64,000 bases of DNA. It comes from Mesorhizobium sp. WSM4306. GTDB taxonomy: Bacteria > Pseudomonadota > Alphaproteobacteria > Rhizobiales > Rhizobiaceae. Below the pieces are notes generated by a model. It was not told the DNA's origin. It did no database searches and saw nothing but the letters and a program-made list of their open reading frames with translations. The stretch is taken from contig NZ_VFTC01000023.1 of NCBI RefSeq assembly GCF_007003975.1, positions 49,176 through 113,175 of the forward strand, read 5' to 3'. This document shows positions 50,093-59,230 of this stretch, one piece after another. The position numbers and the translations under genes were made by a program. The number at the start of each line of letters is the position of its first letter. Position 1 is the stretch's first letter.

Positions 50093-50536
50093 CTACTGAT
50101 TGATCTCGGGTTCGACGAGCTTTGCCAGGTTGCGCAGCGACTCCTGCCAGCCGAGATAGCACGCCTCGGCCGGAATGGCGTCCGGAATGCCCGCCTGCGT
50201 GATATCGAGTTCCGTGCCGACCGACACTTTCTTCAAGGTCACGGTCACCACGATCTCGCCGGGCAGGTTGGGATCGTCGAACCTGTCGGTGTAGCGCAGG
50301 CGCTCGCCAGGGACGAGTTCGAGATATTCGCCACCGAAGGAATGGCTGCCGCCCGTGGTGAAGTTGCGGAACGACATCTTGAAGGCGCCGCCGACTTTCG
50401 CGTCGAAGCTGTGCACTGTGCAGGTGAAGCCGTTCGGCGGCAGCCATTTCGCCAGCGCATCGGCTTCGGTGAATGCGCGGTAGACCTTCTCCGCGCTGGT
50501 CGCCAGAACGCGGTGCAAACGTACGGTGCTTGGCAT
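50093..50536 (-). CDS. SRPBCC/AHSA1-domain protein
   Basis: A 147-residue START-like domain protein of the Activator of Hsp90 ATPase homologue group. It has the family pattern RVLATSAEKVYRAFTEADALAKWLPP at the N-terminus, GGAFKMSF, and the C-terminal LGWQESLRNLAKLVEPE. These proteins bind hydrophobic ligands, usually with unknown role. The ATG at 50536 gives the normal N-terminus; the open frame upstream has none of its signals. It converges with the L,D-transpeptidase gene. Confidence 0.88.
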   Translation of the reverse strand: MPSTVRLHRVLATSAEKVYRAFTEADALAKWLPPNGFTCTVHSFDAKVGGAFKMSFRNFTTGGSHSFGGEYLELVPGERLRYTDRFDDPNLPGEIVVTVTLKKVSVGTELDITQAGIPDAIPAEACYLGWQESLRNLAKLVEPEINQ

Positions 50537-50953
50537 GTCTTCGGTATCCTTTGTGGTTCGTTGGTCGATGCCCCAAGGACGGGTGGACTTCACCCGGTCC
50601 GACATGGCCTGTCAAATTTTTTGGGCCCTTGCCTGCGGCCTTCCGTCCCGCAATTTTCGAACCGCCGCTTCGGGCGGGCGGTCGCGTCGCGAACGAATTG
50701 CATGCATCATCGACAATCTGCCTAATCTTTCGGCACAAGTTTCACAATATTTATTAAAATTTGTAAAGTCTCGCCTTTAAATTGTATTAGGATCAGCTTA
50801 TTAGCTTCGCTATGATCTATCAAATTGTGGGTGACGATCTTCTTTGTGTACTATATGATGATTCCCTGAAGCGATGGATCAATTTAAAAGTTGATCCAAA
50901 GTGGTCGCTCGGAGGTTGTCGAGCGACCAAGGCAGCACGCGCGGAGTGTCCGA
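50537..50953. promoter_or_regulatory. Intergenic region with an AT-rich tract upstream of the glycanase operon
   Basis: The 417-bp gap contains a markedly AT-rich stretch (about 50735-50860, with TTTATTAAAATTTG) in an otherwise GC-rich window. No long ORF with family features is present. Such AT-rich, TA-rich tracts are typical of exopolysaccharide-related promoters bound by Ros/MucR-type regulators in rhizobia. The promoter of the glycanase gene presumably lies here, but no definite -35/-10 was chosen. Confidence 0.5.
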
Positions 50954-52378
50954 ATGAGCACCGTCCTCAACGCCAAAGGCATTCCGCTTCCCTACACCGG
51001 GGCTTCCACCCACTGGTTTTCGGCGACCGGGGCCGGGCCGCAGCTCTACGGCACTTCGGGCAACGATTCCTTCTGGGGCGACACCAGCGTCAAGGTCACC
51101 ATGTATGGCGGCGCGGGCGACGATTATTACCACCTCTATTCGACGATCAACAAAGCGGTCGAGCTGCCCGGCGAGGGTATCGACACGATCGACACCTGGA
51201 TGAGCTACAAGCTCCCCGACAATTTCGAGAACCTCGTCGTCACCGGCGCCAATCACTACGCGTTCGGAAATTCGCTCGACAACATCATCAAGGGCGGCAC
51301 CAGCAGCCAGACGTTCGACGGCGGCCTGGGTAACGACGTGCTGATCGGCGGTGGCGGCGCTGACACCTTCATCATCACCAAGGGCCACGGCAGCGACCTG
51401 ATCACCGATTTCGGCGCGGACGACACCATTCGCCTCAATGGCTACGACTTCATGTCGTTCGACGCCGTCAAGGCGCATATGACGCAGGCGGGAGCGAACG
51501 TTGCGCTGACCCTCGGATCCGACGAGGTGCTGGTGTTCAACAACACCACCATCGACAAGCTGCAGCCCGGCCAGTTCGAGCTGCCGGTCGACAAATCCGG
51601 CATGACGCTGTCGTTCTCCGACGACTTCAACACGCTGAGCCTTCACAATAGCCAAGGCGGCACGTGGGACACCAACTTCTGGTGGGGCGCGCCGAACGGC
51701 AGCACGTTGACCCAGAACAACGAGCTGCAGTGGTATATCGACGCCAATTACGCGCCAACGAGCTCGGTTCATCCGTTCAGTGTGGCAAGCGGCGTTCTCA
51801 CCATCACCGCGGCGCAGACGCCGGCGGACATCAAGCCGCTGATCAACAACTACGAATACACCTCCGGGCTCCTGACCACACACGACTCCTTCTCGCAGAC
51901 CTATGGCTATTTCGAAATGCGGGCCGACCTGCCCGAAAACACCGGCGCCTGGCCGGCTTTCTGGCTGTTGCCGGAAGACGGCTCATGGCCGCCGGAGCTG
52001 GACGTCGTGGAAATGTACGGCCAGAACCCGAACCAGCTTCTGATGACCGCGCACACGAATGAGACGGGGCAGCACACCACGGTCTCGTCGACGGTGAATG
52101 TCTCGGACACCGCCGGCTTCCACACCTATGGCCTTTTGTGGGCGCCGGACAAGCTGGTCTGGACCTATGATGGCGTCCAGGTCGCGGAAGCGGCGACGCC
52201 GTCCGATATGAACAAGCCCATGTATATGCTGGTCGACCTTGCGATCGGCGGTCAAGCCGGCGCGCCGCCCGACCATCTCGCCACGCCCGCGCAGATGAAG
52301 ATCGACTATATCCACGCCTATACGCTGAACGATTTGCAGCAGAGCCATCTGAGCGCAACAGGCGAGCACGCGGTTTAG
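50954..52378 (+). CDS. Secreted glycoside hydrolase family 16 endoglycanase with RTX-type repeats, ExsH-like
   Basis: A 474-residue protein with no signal peptide. The N-terminal half has glycine-aspartate repeats of the hemolysin type (GTSGNDSFWGD at about 33-43, GGAGDDYYH at 52-60, GGLGNDVLIGGGGADTF at 123-139). The C-terminal half (about 215-455) is a GH16 domain with the catalytic ELDVVEM: Glu348, Asp350 and Glu353. This matches the architecture of Sinorhizobium ExsH, which trims succinoglycan. The stop codon directly abuts the start of the exporter ATPase gene, so it is very likely the cargo of that system. The polysaccharide cut is not predictable. Confidence 0.9.
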   Translation: MSTVLNAKGIPLPYTGASTHWFSATGAGPQLYGTSGNDSFWGDTSVKVTMYGGAGDDYYHLYSTINKAVELPGEGIDTIDTWMSYKLPDNFENLVVTGANHYAFGNSLDNIIKGGTSSQTFDGGLGNDVLIGGGGADTFIITKGHGSDLITDFGADDTIRLNGYDFMSFDAVKAHMTQAGANVALTLGSDEVLVFNNTTIDKLQPGQFELPVDKSGMTLSFSDDFNTLSLHNSQGGTWDTNFWWGAPNGSTLTQNNELQWYIDANYAPTSSVHPFSVASGVLTITAAQTPADIKPLINNYEYTSGLLTTHDSFSQTYGYFEMRADLPENTGAWPAFWLLPEDGSWPPELDVVEMYGQNPNQLLMTAHTNETGQHTTVSSTVNVSDTAGFHTYGLLWAPDKLVWTYDGVQVAEAATPSDMNKPMYMLVDLAIGGQAGAPPDHLATPAQMKIDYIHAYTLNDLQQSHLSATGEHAV

Positions 52379-54151
52379 ATGTCGCGGGACCGCGCGCCGC
52401 TCAGGGATGCGGCCATCCGGCCCGGCCTGCGCCCGGTCTTCCTGCGCGCCATCGCCGATATCGGCGTCTTCTCGTTGCTGATCAACATCCTGCTCCTGGT
52501 GATTCCGCTCTATCTGTTGCAGGTCTATGACCGGGTGCTGCCGTCCTCCAGCGTCGAGACGCTGTTTTATCTCTCGGCCATGGCGGTCGTCGCGCTCGCC
52601 TTCCTCGGCCTGCTGGATGCGGTCCGCGCCATTTACGCGCAGCGTATTGCGGCTATCGTCGACCAGAAACTGGGTGCGCGGACATTCGCTGCCTCGCTTG
52701 GCGCCAGATATGCCGGCAGTGCGCTGTCGCCGCTGAACGACCTTGCCACGGCCTGCGCCTTCATCAGGTCACGCGGCGTGGCGGTGCTGTTCGACCTGCC
52801 GTTTGCTCCCGTCTTCCTCGCCTTGCTCTATTTCATCCATCCCGTCCTGTTCTGGCTGACGCTCGCCGGCGCCGTGCTTCTGTTTCTCCTCGTCGTGGCC
52901 AACCAGCTTGCCATCGGCAGGAACGATGCCATGTCGGCGGAACGCACTGCCGTGGCCAGCCAGGCGGAGCAGGCCTTTGCCCGCAACACGGACACGTTGC
53001 GCGCCATGGGCATGGTGCAAAATGCGGCCGCGGTCTGGGGGCAGCACGTGGCCGAAGCGCTAACCCTGCACGACCGTTCCGGAGGCGCCAACGCGATCTT
53101 CAGCGCGACATCGCGGTCGCTGCGCATGATGCTGCAGCTGGCGATCCTCGGCGCCGGCGCGTGGCTGGTGCTGCAAGGGCAGATGACCGCCGGCATGATC
53201 TTCGCGTCCTCGCTGGTGTCGTCGCGCGCGCTGCAGCCGCTCGACCAATTGATCGGATCCTGGCGGCAGATCGTCGACGCCAGGCGATGCTGGAAGCGGC
53301 TGGACACCGCGCTTGCGGCGCAGCCTTCGGAAAGGCGCAAGCTCGTCTTGCCCGATCCGTCCGGTGCGATTTCGGTACAGGATCTTTTCTTCATCGCGCC
53401 GAATGCGGCATTCGGCGCGGAGCCCATCCTCAAGCGGCTGAATTTTGCCATCGGCGCCGGTGAAGCGGTGGCGATCGTCGGCCCGAGCGGCGCCGGCAAA
53501 TCGACGCTGGCGAAACTGCTTGTCGGGGCACTGCAGCCGACCGGCGGCGCGGTCAGGATCGACGGCGCCGACCTGAGGAGCTGGGACGAAACCCAGCTTG
53601 GCAGGCATATCGGCTATCTCCCGCAGGAGGTGGAGCTTTTCCCCGGATCGATCGCGCAAAACGTCGCCCGCTTCGACTCCGCTGCCGATGACGCAGCGAT
53701 CGTCGAAGCGGCCAGGCATGCCGAAGCGCATGAGCTGGTGCTTACGCTGCGCGATGGCTATCAGACCATGATCGGCTCGTCGCATACCGTGCTGTCGGGC
53801 GGCGAGCGGCAGCGGATCGGGCTGGCGCGGGCCTTCTACGGCAAGCCACGCATGCTGGTGCTGGACGAGCCCAACGCCCATCTCGACGGCAGCGGCGAAG
53901 CGGCGCTCGAAGCGATGCTGTCGGTCGCGCGCGGCGCGGGCGTCACGGTGCTCGTGATAACACATCGCCCGTCGATTGCCGCGGCCTGCGAGCGTGTGAT
54001 GGTCCTGCGCAACGGCGCGATCGAAGCCTTCGGCCCCGCGAGCGAGGTGCTGCGGCAATCGGCGGCCGGCAAGGGCGTTGCCGGGAACGCGGTGGTGACG
54101 GGCTCGTTCGTGCCGACCGTGCGCCCGCACAGCGTCCGCTTCGGATCATAG
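52379..54151 (+). CDS. Type I secretion ABC transporter, PrsD-like
   Basis: A 590-residue half-size ABC exporter. The membrane domain (about residues 20-300) starts RAIADIGVFSLLINILLLVI. The ATPase domain has Walker A GPSGAGKST, signature LSGGERQR and Walker B MLVLDEPNAHLD. It resembles the PrtD/PrsD group that export RTX proteins. It begins immediately after the glycanase stop and is followed 3 bp later by the HlyD-type gene. The outer-membrane TolC partner is not encoded here. Confidence 0.93.
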   Translation: MSRDRAPLRDAAIRPGLRPVFLRAIADIGVFSLLINILLLVIPLYLLQVYDRVLPSSSVETLFYLSAMAVVALAFLGLLDAVRAIYAQRIAAIVDQKLGARTFAASLGARYAGSALSPLNDLATACAFIRSRGVAVLFDLPFAPVFLALLYFIHPVLFWLTLAGAVLLFLLVVANQLAIGRNDAMSAERTAVASQAEQAFARNTDTLRAMGMVQNAAAVWGQHVAEALTLHDRSGGANAIFSATSRSLRMMLQLAILGAGAWLVLQGQMTAGMIFASSLVSSRALQPLDQLIGSWRQIVDARRCWKRLDTALAAQPSERRKLVLPDPSGAISVQDLFFIAPNAAFGAEPILKRLNFAIGAGEAVAIVGPSGAGKSTLAKLLVGALQPTGGAVRIDGADLRSWDETQLGRHIGYLPQEVELFPGSIAQNVARFDSAADDAAIVEAARHAEAHELVLTLRDGYQTMIGSSHTVLSGGERQRIGLARAFYGKPRMLVLDEPNAHLDGSGEAALEAMLSVARGAGVTVLVITHRPSIAAACERVMVLRNGAIEAFGPASEVLRQSAAGKGVAGNAVVTGSFVPTVRPHSVRFGS

Positions 54152-54154
54152 ACG

Positions 54155-55474
54155 ATGATGCAGCAGAGCCTTGCCTTCGAAAGCCGACCGCGCACCGACT
54201 TCCGCCGCACGGCCGTCGTCGGCTACGCGGCCATAGCGCTTTTCGCCGGCTGCTTCGGCTATTGGGCGGCGAGCGCTCCGCTCGCCGGCGCGGTGATCAC
54301 GTCCGGCACGATCTCGGCGACCGGCGGCAACATCCTCATCCAGCACCCCGAGGGCGGCATCATCGAGCAGTTGCTGGTGCATGAGGGCGACCGCGTGCAA
54401 CAAAGCGAGCCGCTGGTCCTCCTCGACCGCACGGCGACCGAGGCCGACCTCAACCGGCTGACCAGACAGTCGATCGCGCTCAGGGCAAGTGCTGCGCGGC
54501 TGGAGGCCGAACGCGACGGATCGGACAGGCTGGCGCCAATCACCGATACAGCCCCCGCGCCGTTCCAGAGCGATTTCGACAATCTGGTGCGCGAACAACA
54601 GAAGGAGTTCGACGCCAGGCTCGCCCGGTTCCGGTCCGAGCAGTCGATCCTGGCGCAGCGCGTGGCCATGCATCGCGAGTCGGCACTGGGCCTGGACGCG
54701 CAGAAACTGGCAATCCAGCAGCAGGCCGACATTGTGAAGAAGGAGCTCGGCATCAAGACCGGGCTGCTCGACAAGGGCCTCACCAACCGCAGCGAATATT
54801 CGCAGCTTCTGCGCAGCGAGGCCGATCTGGTCGGCCAGTCCGGCGCGCTGGAGGCGGACTTGGCGGCGACCAGGACACAGATCGTCGAAGCGCAGGCGCA
54901 GGTCGAGCGCGCGACCACGCAGCGCGTCGAGGAGGCGCTCACCAAGCTTGACGAGGTTCGCACCAATCTGGCCGACATCGGGGAACAGATCACGGCGGCC
55001 GAAGCAGTGCTGAAGCGCACGACGATCAAGGCGCCGGCAGCCGGTATCGTGGTGTCGTCAACCTATAATTCCAAAGGCAGCGTGATTGCCCCCGGGCAAA
55101 AGATCATGGAGATCCTGCCCACCGCGTCAGGCCTCATCGTCGACGCGAAGCTGCGGCCGAGGGACGTGGATCTGGTTCGCGTCGGCCAGCCGGCGAAACT
55201 CAGATTGTCGGCCCTGAACGCGCGCCTCACGCCCGAGGTACCGGCGACGGTGACCCAAATCTCCGCCGACCGGCTGATCGATGAAACCACGCACGAGGCG
55301 TATTTCCGCGCCAGGCTGAAGATTACGGACACGCTGCCGCAGGGGGTGAAGGCCGGGCAGCTTTACCCGGGAACGCCGGTCGAGGCGTTTATCAGCACCG
55401 GCGACCGGACCTTCTTCGAATATCTGGCGCGCCCGATGCTGGATTCGTTCGCGCGGGCGTTCACGGAGCGGTAG
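54155..55474 (+). CDS. Type I secretion membrane-fusion protein, HlyD/PrsE-like
   Basis: A 439-residue periplasmic adaptor. A transmembrane helix (about residues 24-46) is followed by a lipoyl-like half-domain (GTISATGGNILIQHPEGGIIEQLLV), a long coiled-coil region (about 100-280, rich in Glu/Gln/Ala/Leu) and the second half (IKAPAAGIVVSS). It links the ABC exporter to an outer-membrane channel. Last gene of the operon; its 3' end overlaps the convergent glxA-type gene by 14 bp. A second ATG follows immediately at 54158. Confidence 0.93.
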   Translation: MMQQSLAFESRPRTDFRRTAVVGYAAIALFAGCFGYWAASAPLAGAVITSGTISATGGNILIQHPEGGIIEQLLVHEGDRVQQSEPLVLLDRTATEADLNRLTRQSIALRASAARLEAERDGSDRLAPITDTAPAPFQSDFDNLVREQQKEFDARLARFRSEQSILAQRVAMHRESALGLDAQKLAIQQQADIVKKELGIKTGLLDKGLTNRSEYSQLLRSEADLVGQSGALEADLAATRTQIVEAQAQVERATTQRVEEALTKLDEVRTNLADIGEQITAAEAVLKRTTIKAPAAGIVVSSTYNSKGSVIAPGQKIMEILPTASGLIVDAKLRPRDVDLVRVGQPAKLRLSALNARLTPEVPATVTQISADRLIDETTHEAYFRARLKITDTLPQGVKAGQLYPGTPVEAFISTGDRTFFEYLARPMLDSFARAFTER

Positions 55475-56450
55475 GCGAGGGTGCCTCACCCGGCATTCGG
55501 CTCGGATGTCTGACATGGGTCGGCGTGGTGCCGGTCTGCTGGCGAAAGACGCGGCTGAAATGGCCGGCATTGGGGAAGCCGCAGCGATAGGCGATCTCGC
55601 CGATTGCCAAGTCGCTTCCTTCCAGCAGCGACTTGGCATGATGGACGCGCAGAGCAAGATAGGCGGCCATCGGGCCGATGCCGAGTTCGGCGCCAAACAG
55701 GCGTTCGAGCTGGCGCCGCGATGAATTCAAGCGGCTCGCGATCTCGGCGACCGACAGCGTCTCCTGGAGATTGCTTTCCATCAGCAGCAAGGCCCGCTTC
55801 ACGGCGCGGCTCGACGCCGCGGGAAAGAGGTCGCCGACGGGCTGCACGTCGCGGCTCGAGCGGATGCGGTCGAGCACGAGGATCTTGGCGGCTTTTTCCG
55901 CCGCCTTGCGGCCGATGAACTCAGACACGAAATGGCCGGCAAGGTCGGCCGCACCGGTGCCGCCGGCGCAGGTCGAACGGCCGCGATCGACGGAAAACAG
56001 GCTGTCGGCATGGGCATTCACGTCTGGGAACTGGCTGCGGAAATCCTTGATGTGGAACCAACTCACAGCGGCGCTGTAGCCGTCGAGCAAACCGTAGCGC
56101 GCGAGCACGAAGCTGCCCGTGCAGAGCGCTGTCAGCGGCACGCCCTTTTCGGCGGCGCGCAACAGGAAGGCCTCCTTTTCGGAACTCAGGCTGCGGTTGG
56201 TGTCGAGCAGGCCGCCGACCACGACGACATTGTCGAACTCCTCCGGATTGCCCATCGCCTTGGTCGGCAGCAATTCGACGCCGCAACTCGCCCGGATCGG
56301 CAGGCCGCGTTCGCCGACGATCTCCCAGTCGAACTCGATCCGGCGGCTGCGGTCGCCCTCATCGCCGGCCAGCCGCAGCGTGTCGATGAACAGCGACAGC
56401 GGCGACAGCGTGAAGTCGCGAACCAAGAGAAACGCAAACCGCCTGGCCAT
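55461..56450 (-). CDS. GlxA family AraC-type transcriptional regulator
   Basis: A 329-residue regulator with an N-terminal class I glutamine-amidotransferase-like domain (about 1-195; ALCTGSFVLARYGLLDG includes the cysteine position) and a C-terminal AraC helix-turn-helix (about 220-320; IASRLNSSRRQLERLF and IAYRCGFPNAGHFSRVFRQ). The family often controls amino-acid or choline/carnitine-type catabolism. No divergent partner gene is tightly linked; a 269-bp gap separates it from the unknown genes at 56.7 kb. The target is unknown. Confidence 0.92.
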   Translation of the reverse strand: MARRFAFLLVRDFTLSPLSLFIDTLRLAGDEGDRSRRIEFDWEIVGERGLPIRASCGVELLPTKAMGNPEEFDNVVVVGGLLDTNRSLSSEKEAFLLRAAEKGVPLTALCTGSFVLARYGLLDGYSAAVSWFHIKDFRSQFPDVNAHADSLFSVDRGRSTCAGGTGAADLAGHFVSEFIGRKAAEKAAKILVLDRIRSSRDVQPVGDLFPAASSRAVKRALLLMESNLQETLSVAEIASRLNSSRRQLERLFGAELGIGPMAAYLALRVHHAKSLLEGSDLAIGEIAYRCGFPNAGHFSRVFRQQTGTTPTHVRHPSRMPGEAPSPTAP

Positions 56451-56719
56451 TGTGTTCCCGGAAACCGCCCCTCGGCTGAGTGGAGCCTATTATCACTGAC
56501 GTTTCCGGTTTGGCACAGGCTTGCGTCTTGTGCCCTTCAAGAGCGGCCGCCGGATGTCGGAGATGAGATCGACCACCTCCGTACTTGCCTTTCTGCGCCA
56601 TGGCCGGCATGGCGGCGCAAAAAAGACCCGGGCGCCGTGGGGCGCTACGCACATTCCGTGCCGGCCGATGCTGGTTTACTCTCAAGCTTTTGAGGGCATC
56701 TCTGGTGGAGACCATCTCA

Positions 56720-57118
56720 ATGTCGCCTGACATCGAAAAAGCTTTTCGCATCTGGGAGCCTGTCGGCAAGGCGTTGCACAAGCGGGTGTGGCCAGCGCTC
56801 TCGGAGGCGCAGCAGGCCTGGAAAGACGTAGTCGACCTGCGTATCAAGGATTACAGCACGTCTTTTGACCCTACCGGTGACAGAGGTCCGATGTACCCGA
56901 CGATCTATCTCGCTTCCGGTACTGGCAAGAGTTCCGTCAACTGGCATATCAGGTGCACCGAACTGGGCGTCGTCACCGTTGGACCGGCCAGCTGGGCGAT
57001 GGGAACTACTGAGACCTGGCCTCTCGCGGAATTCTCAGATGAGCAAATCAAGACTTTTGTCGCACGCGTAGTCCATGACGCTTTGCGGGTCGCTGCCGAA
57101 AGCGGTCACCAACGCTAG
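56720..57118 (+). CDS. Hypothetical protein, 132 residues
   Basis: The ATG at 56720 has GGTGGAG about 9 bp before it. The product is soluble, aromatic-rich (tryptophans in RIWEPVG, KRVWPAL, AWKDVVDL, SSVNWHIRC, ETWPLAEF) and has no signal or membrane segment. No family was recognised. It is followed 35 bp later by another unknown gene on the same strand; the pair may be an acquired module since codon use looks less GC-biased than in neighbouring genes. Confidence 0.65.
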   Translation: MSPDIEKAFRIWEPVGKALHKRVWPALSEAQQAWKDVVDLRIKDYSTSFDPTGDRGPMYPTIYLASGTGKSSVNWHIRCTELGVVTVGPASWAMGTTETWPLAEFSDEQIKTFVARVVHDALRVAAESGHQR

Positions 57119-57153
57119 GCCTTATTTCCGACTAAGCTGGCAGAAGGATCGGC

Positions 57154-57570
57154 ATGGGTCTCGATATTGCGGTTTTCAAAGGCACTTCGACCATGGAGCT
57201 GGAATTTCCCGGTTATCGGTTTCAACGAGAGCCGATGACCGGCGAATGCGAAGTGATCCATCCCGAGGGGGTGAATCTTACCCTCGACGTAGTCAGGGCT
57301 TGCCATTTCCGTGTCGGAAACATTGCCCAAGTCGGCTACCTGCGCGAGCGGATAGCCGACACTATCGGTGAAGGATCAGCCTTGGAACGGCTTGTGCTCT
57401 ATTCCGGCAGTCATTGCGGAGATGTTATCGAGGAGCCTAGCTTTGGTGAACTTGAGCGCGAACTAAAGATCATCGTATCGAGCCCCGATCCCGATGTGCG
57501 GGATTTTGGAATTGAGCTAGCGGAGTTGATCCGCGTCGCACGACGCGAGAAAAACCCTATCGTGTTTTGA
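57154..57570 (+). CDS. Hypothetical protein, 138 residues
   Basis: A soluble protein beginning MGLDIAVFKG and containing VLYSGSHCGDVIEEPSFGELERELKII. I recall similar MGLDI...SGSHCGD proteins in varied bacteria, always of unknown function. An acidic, helical C-terminus follows. It lies 35 bp downstream of another unknown gene and 25 bp upstream of the M20 amidohydrolase start. An immunity-protein or ligand-binding role would be a guess. Confidence 0.7.
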   Translation: MGLDIAVFKGTSTMELEFPGYRFQREPMTGECEVIHPEGVNLTLDVVRACHFRVGNIAQVGYLRERIADTIGEGSALERLVLYSGSHCGDVIEEPSFGELERELKIIVSSPDPDVRDFGIELAELIRVARREKNPIVF

Positions 57571-57595
57571 CCGACACCATCACCGGAGCCTCGCC

Positions 57596-58744
57596 ATGAC
57601 CCTCACCAACCGAGACCTCATCGAGTTGACCGAATGGCGGCGCAAGCTGCACCAGCAGCCGGAGATTTCGAACGAAGAAGAGAACACGGCCAAGGAAGTC
57701 GTCGCCTTCCTCGCCGATACCGGGCCGGACAAGGTGCTGACCGGTCTGGGCGGGCATGGCGTCGCGGCAGTCTATGACAGCGGCAAGGCAGGGCCGACGG
57801 TGTTGTTCCGCTCGGAGCTCGATGCGCTGCCGATCGAGGAGCTATCGGGCGTCGACCATGCCTCCCAGGTATCAGGAAAATCACATATGTGCGGCCATGA
57901 CGGGCATACCGCGATCCTCGCCGCCCTTGGCCGACAGCTCGGCCGCGAAAGGCCGGCGCGCGGCCGCGTCGTCTTGATGTTCCAGCCGGCGGAGGAGACC
58001 GGCAATGGTGCGGCCGGCGTCGTCGCCGATCCGCGCTTTGCCGAGATCGCGCCTGACTTCGCCTTCTCGCTGCACAATCTGCCCGGCGTGCCGTTCGGCG
58101 AGGTGCGCGTTAAGGAGGGCGTGGTGAACTGTGCCTCGCGCGGCATGCGCATCGTTCTGGACGGCAAGACCGCGCATTCGTCCATGCCCGAAACCGGGGT
58201 GTCGCCGATGCCGGCGATCAGCCAGCTGATGCCGGCGCTGCCGGCGCTCGGGCGCGGCACCTTCGCCGACGACGATTTCAGCATGGTGACCGTCACCCAT
58301 GCGACGATGGGCGAGGCCGTGTTCGGCATCGCGCCTGCTCACGCCGAGGTGTGGGCGACGCTGCGCACAAGGCGCGACGAGCGCATGGCGGAACTGGTCG
58401 CGGCCGCTGAAGTGCTTGCCGCCAGGATCGCGGTCGAGCACCGCCTGTCCGTCCGCTGCGACTACCACGAGATCTTCGTCGCCAGCGTCAATGCGCCGGA
58501 TGCGGTGGAGCATCTCAACCGCGCGCTCGACGAAGAAGGTGTCATGCGCAGCGAGGAAGCCCTGCCGATGCGCGCCTCGGAAGATTTCGGCATTTTCGGC
58601 CACAAGGCCAAGTCGGCGATGTTCTTCCTCGGCGCCGGCGAGCGCACCCCTTCGCTGCACAATCCGGACTATGATTTTCCCGACGATCTGATTCCGATCG
58701 GCTCGAAGATCTTCATGCGCGCGGCGCGCAATCTGCTGGGCTGA
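57596..58744 (+). CDS. M20-family amidohydrolase (hippurate hydrolase-like)
   Basis: A 382-residue metallohydrolase that removes N-acyl groups from amino acids or similar amides. It has the metal-binding motif MCGHDGHTA at residues 98-106, SELDALPIEE near 73-82, and PAEETGNGAAG. A dimerisation domain follows (about 180-290, SRGMRIVLDGKTAHSSMPETG), and ASEDFGIFGHKAK closes the site. Length is standard. It starts 25 bp after an unknown gene. The substrate may be hippurate, indole-acetyl amino acids or N-acetyl amino acids. Confidence 0.92.
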   Translation: MTLTNRDLIELTEWRRKLHQQPEISNEEENTAKEVVAFLADTGPDKVLTGLGGHGVAAVYDSGKAGPTVLFRSELDALPIEELSGVDHASQVSGKSHMCGHDGHTAILAALGRQLGRERPARGRVVLMFQPAEETGNGAAGVVADPRFAEIAPDFAFSLHNLPGVPFGEVRVKEGVVNCASRGMRIVLDGKTAHSSMPETGVSPMPAISQLMPALPALGRGTFADDDFSMVTVTHATMGEAVFGIAPAHAEVWATLRTRRDERMAELVAAAEVLAARIAVEHRLSVRCDYHEIFVASVNAPDAVEHLNRALDEEGVMRSEEALPMRASEDFGIFGHKAKSAMFFLGAGERTPSLHNPDYDFPDDLIPIGSKIFMRAARNLLG

Positions 58745-58832
58745 GCGGCTCTGCGAAATCCGCATCCCGATGCTGCCTTTTTGCGGCTCGAATCGTGCTG
58801 TAGTCGCCGCCCTAAATTAGGAGGGCTTGCGG

Positions 58833-59192
58833 ATGAGAATTGCAGTGGTCGTCGCGTTGACCGCGACAGTGGCGGGATGCGTCAGTTCTCCAGTCCAGTA
58901 CGGGGCATCGCTTTCGCCGCAGGATCCGAAATGGGCGACGCCGGAATGCCAGCAGGCCCGCACCGATGCCATGAATTACGACCAGCGCGAGAAGGGGCAG
59001 CCGGGATGGGGCTTCGGCGTGCTGCTTGGGCCCTACAGCATGGGCCTCGTCGCGGCGGCCAAGGAACATCAGCAGCAGCAGCGAAGGCTGCTTGCCCGCC
59101 AGGTGCATCTGCAGTGCTCGAGCCTGCCGCTGCCGAAGAATCTGGATTTCGATCCGCAAATCTACGCACCGAAGCCGGCGAAATATCCCTGA
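58833..59192 (+). CDS. Small lipoprotein, unknown function
   Basis: A 119-residue exported protein. The signal peptide ends in a lipobox-like TVAGC, with Cys16 as the lipid attachment site. The mature part has a glycine-rich hydrophobic stretch (GWGFGVLLGPYSMGLVAA), then QQQQRRLLARQ and ends PKPAKYP. AGGAGGG lies 7 bp before the ATG at 58833; a TTG 6 bp earlier is less likely. No family was recognised. Confidence 0.78.
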   Translation: MRIAVVVALTATVAGCVSSPVQYGASLSPQDPKWATPECQQARTDAMNYDQREKGQPGWGFGVLLGPYSMGLVAAAKEHQQQQRRLLARQVHLQCSSLPLPKNLDFDPQIYAPKPAKYP

Positions 59193-59230
59193 GGCTATTC
59201 ATCGTAGCCAGCGCAATCGTATAAGGCCGC

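Noticed and set aside
50812..51333. Plus-strand frame starting MIYQIVGDDLLC in the AT-rich gap and running into the glycanase gene
   Set aside because: After about 25 codons it becomes the out-of-frame shadow of the glycanase. No Shine-Dalgarno and no family features.
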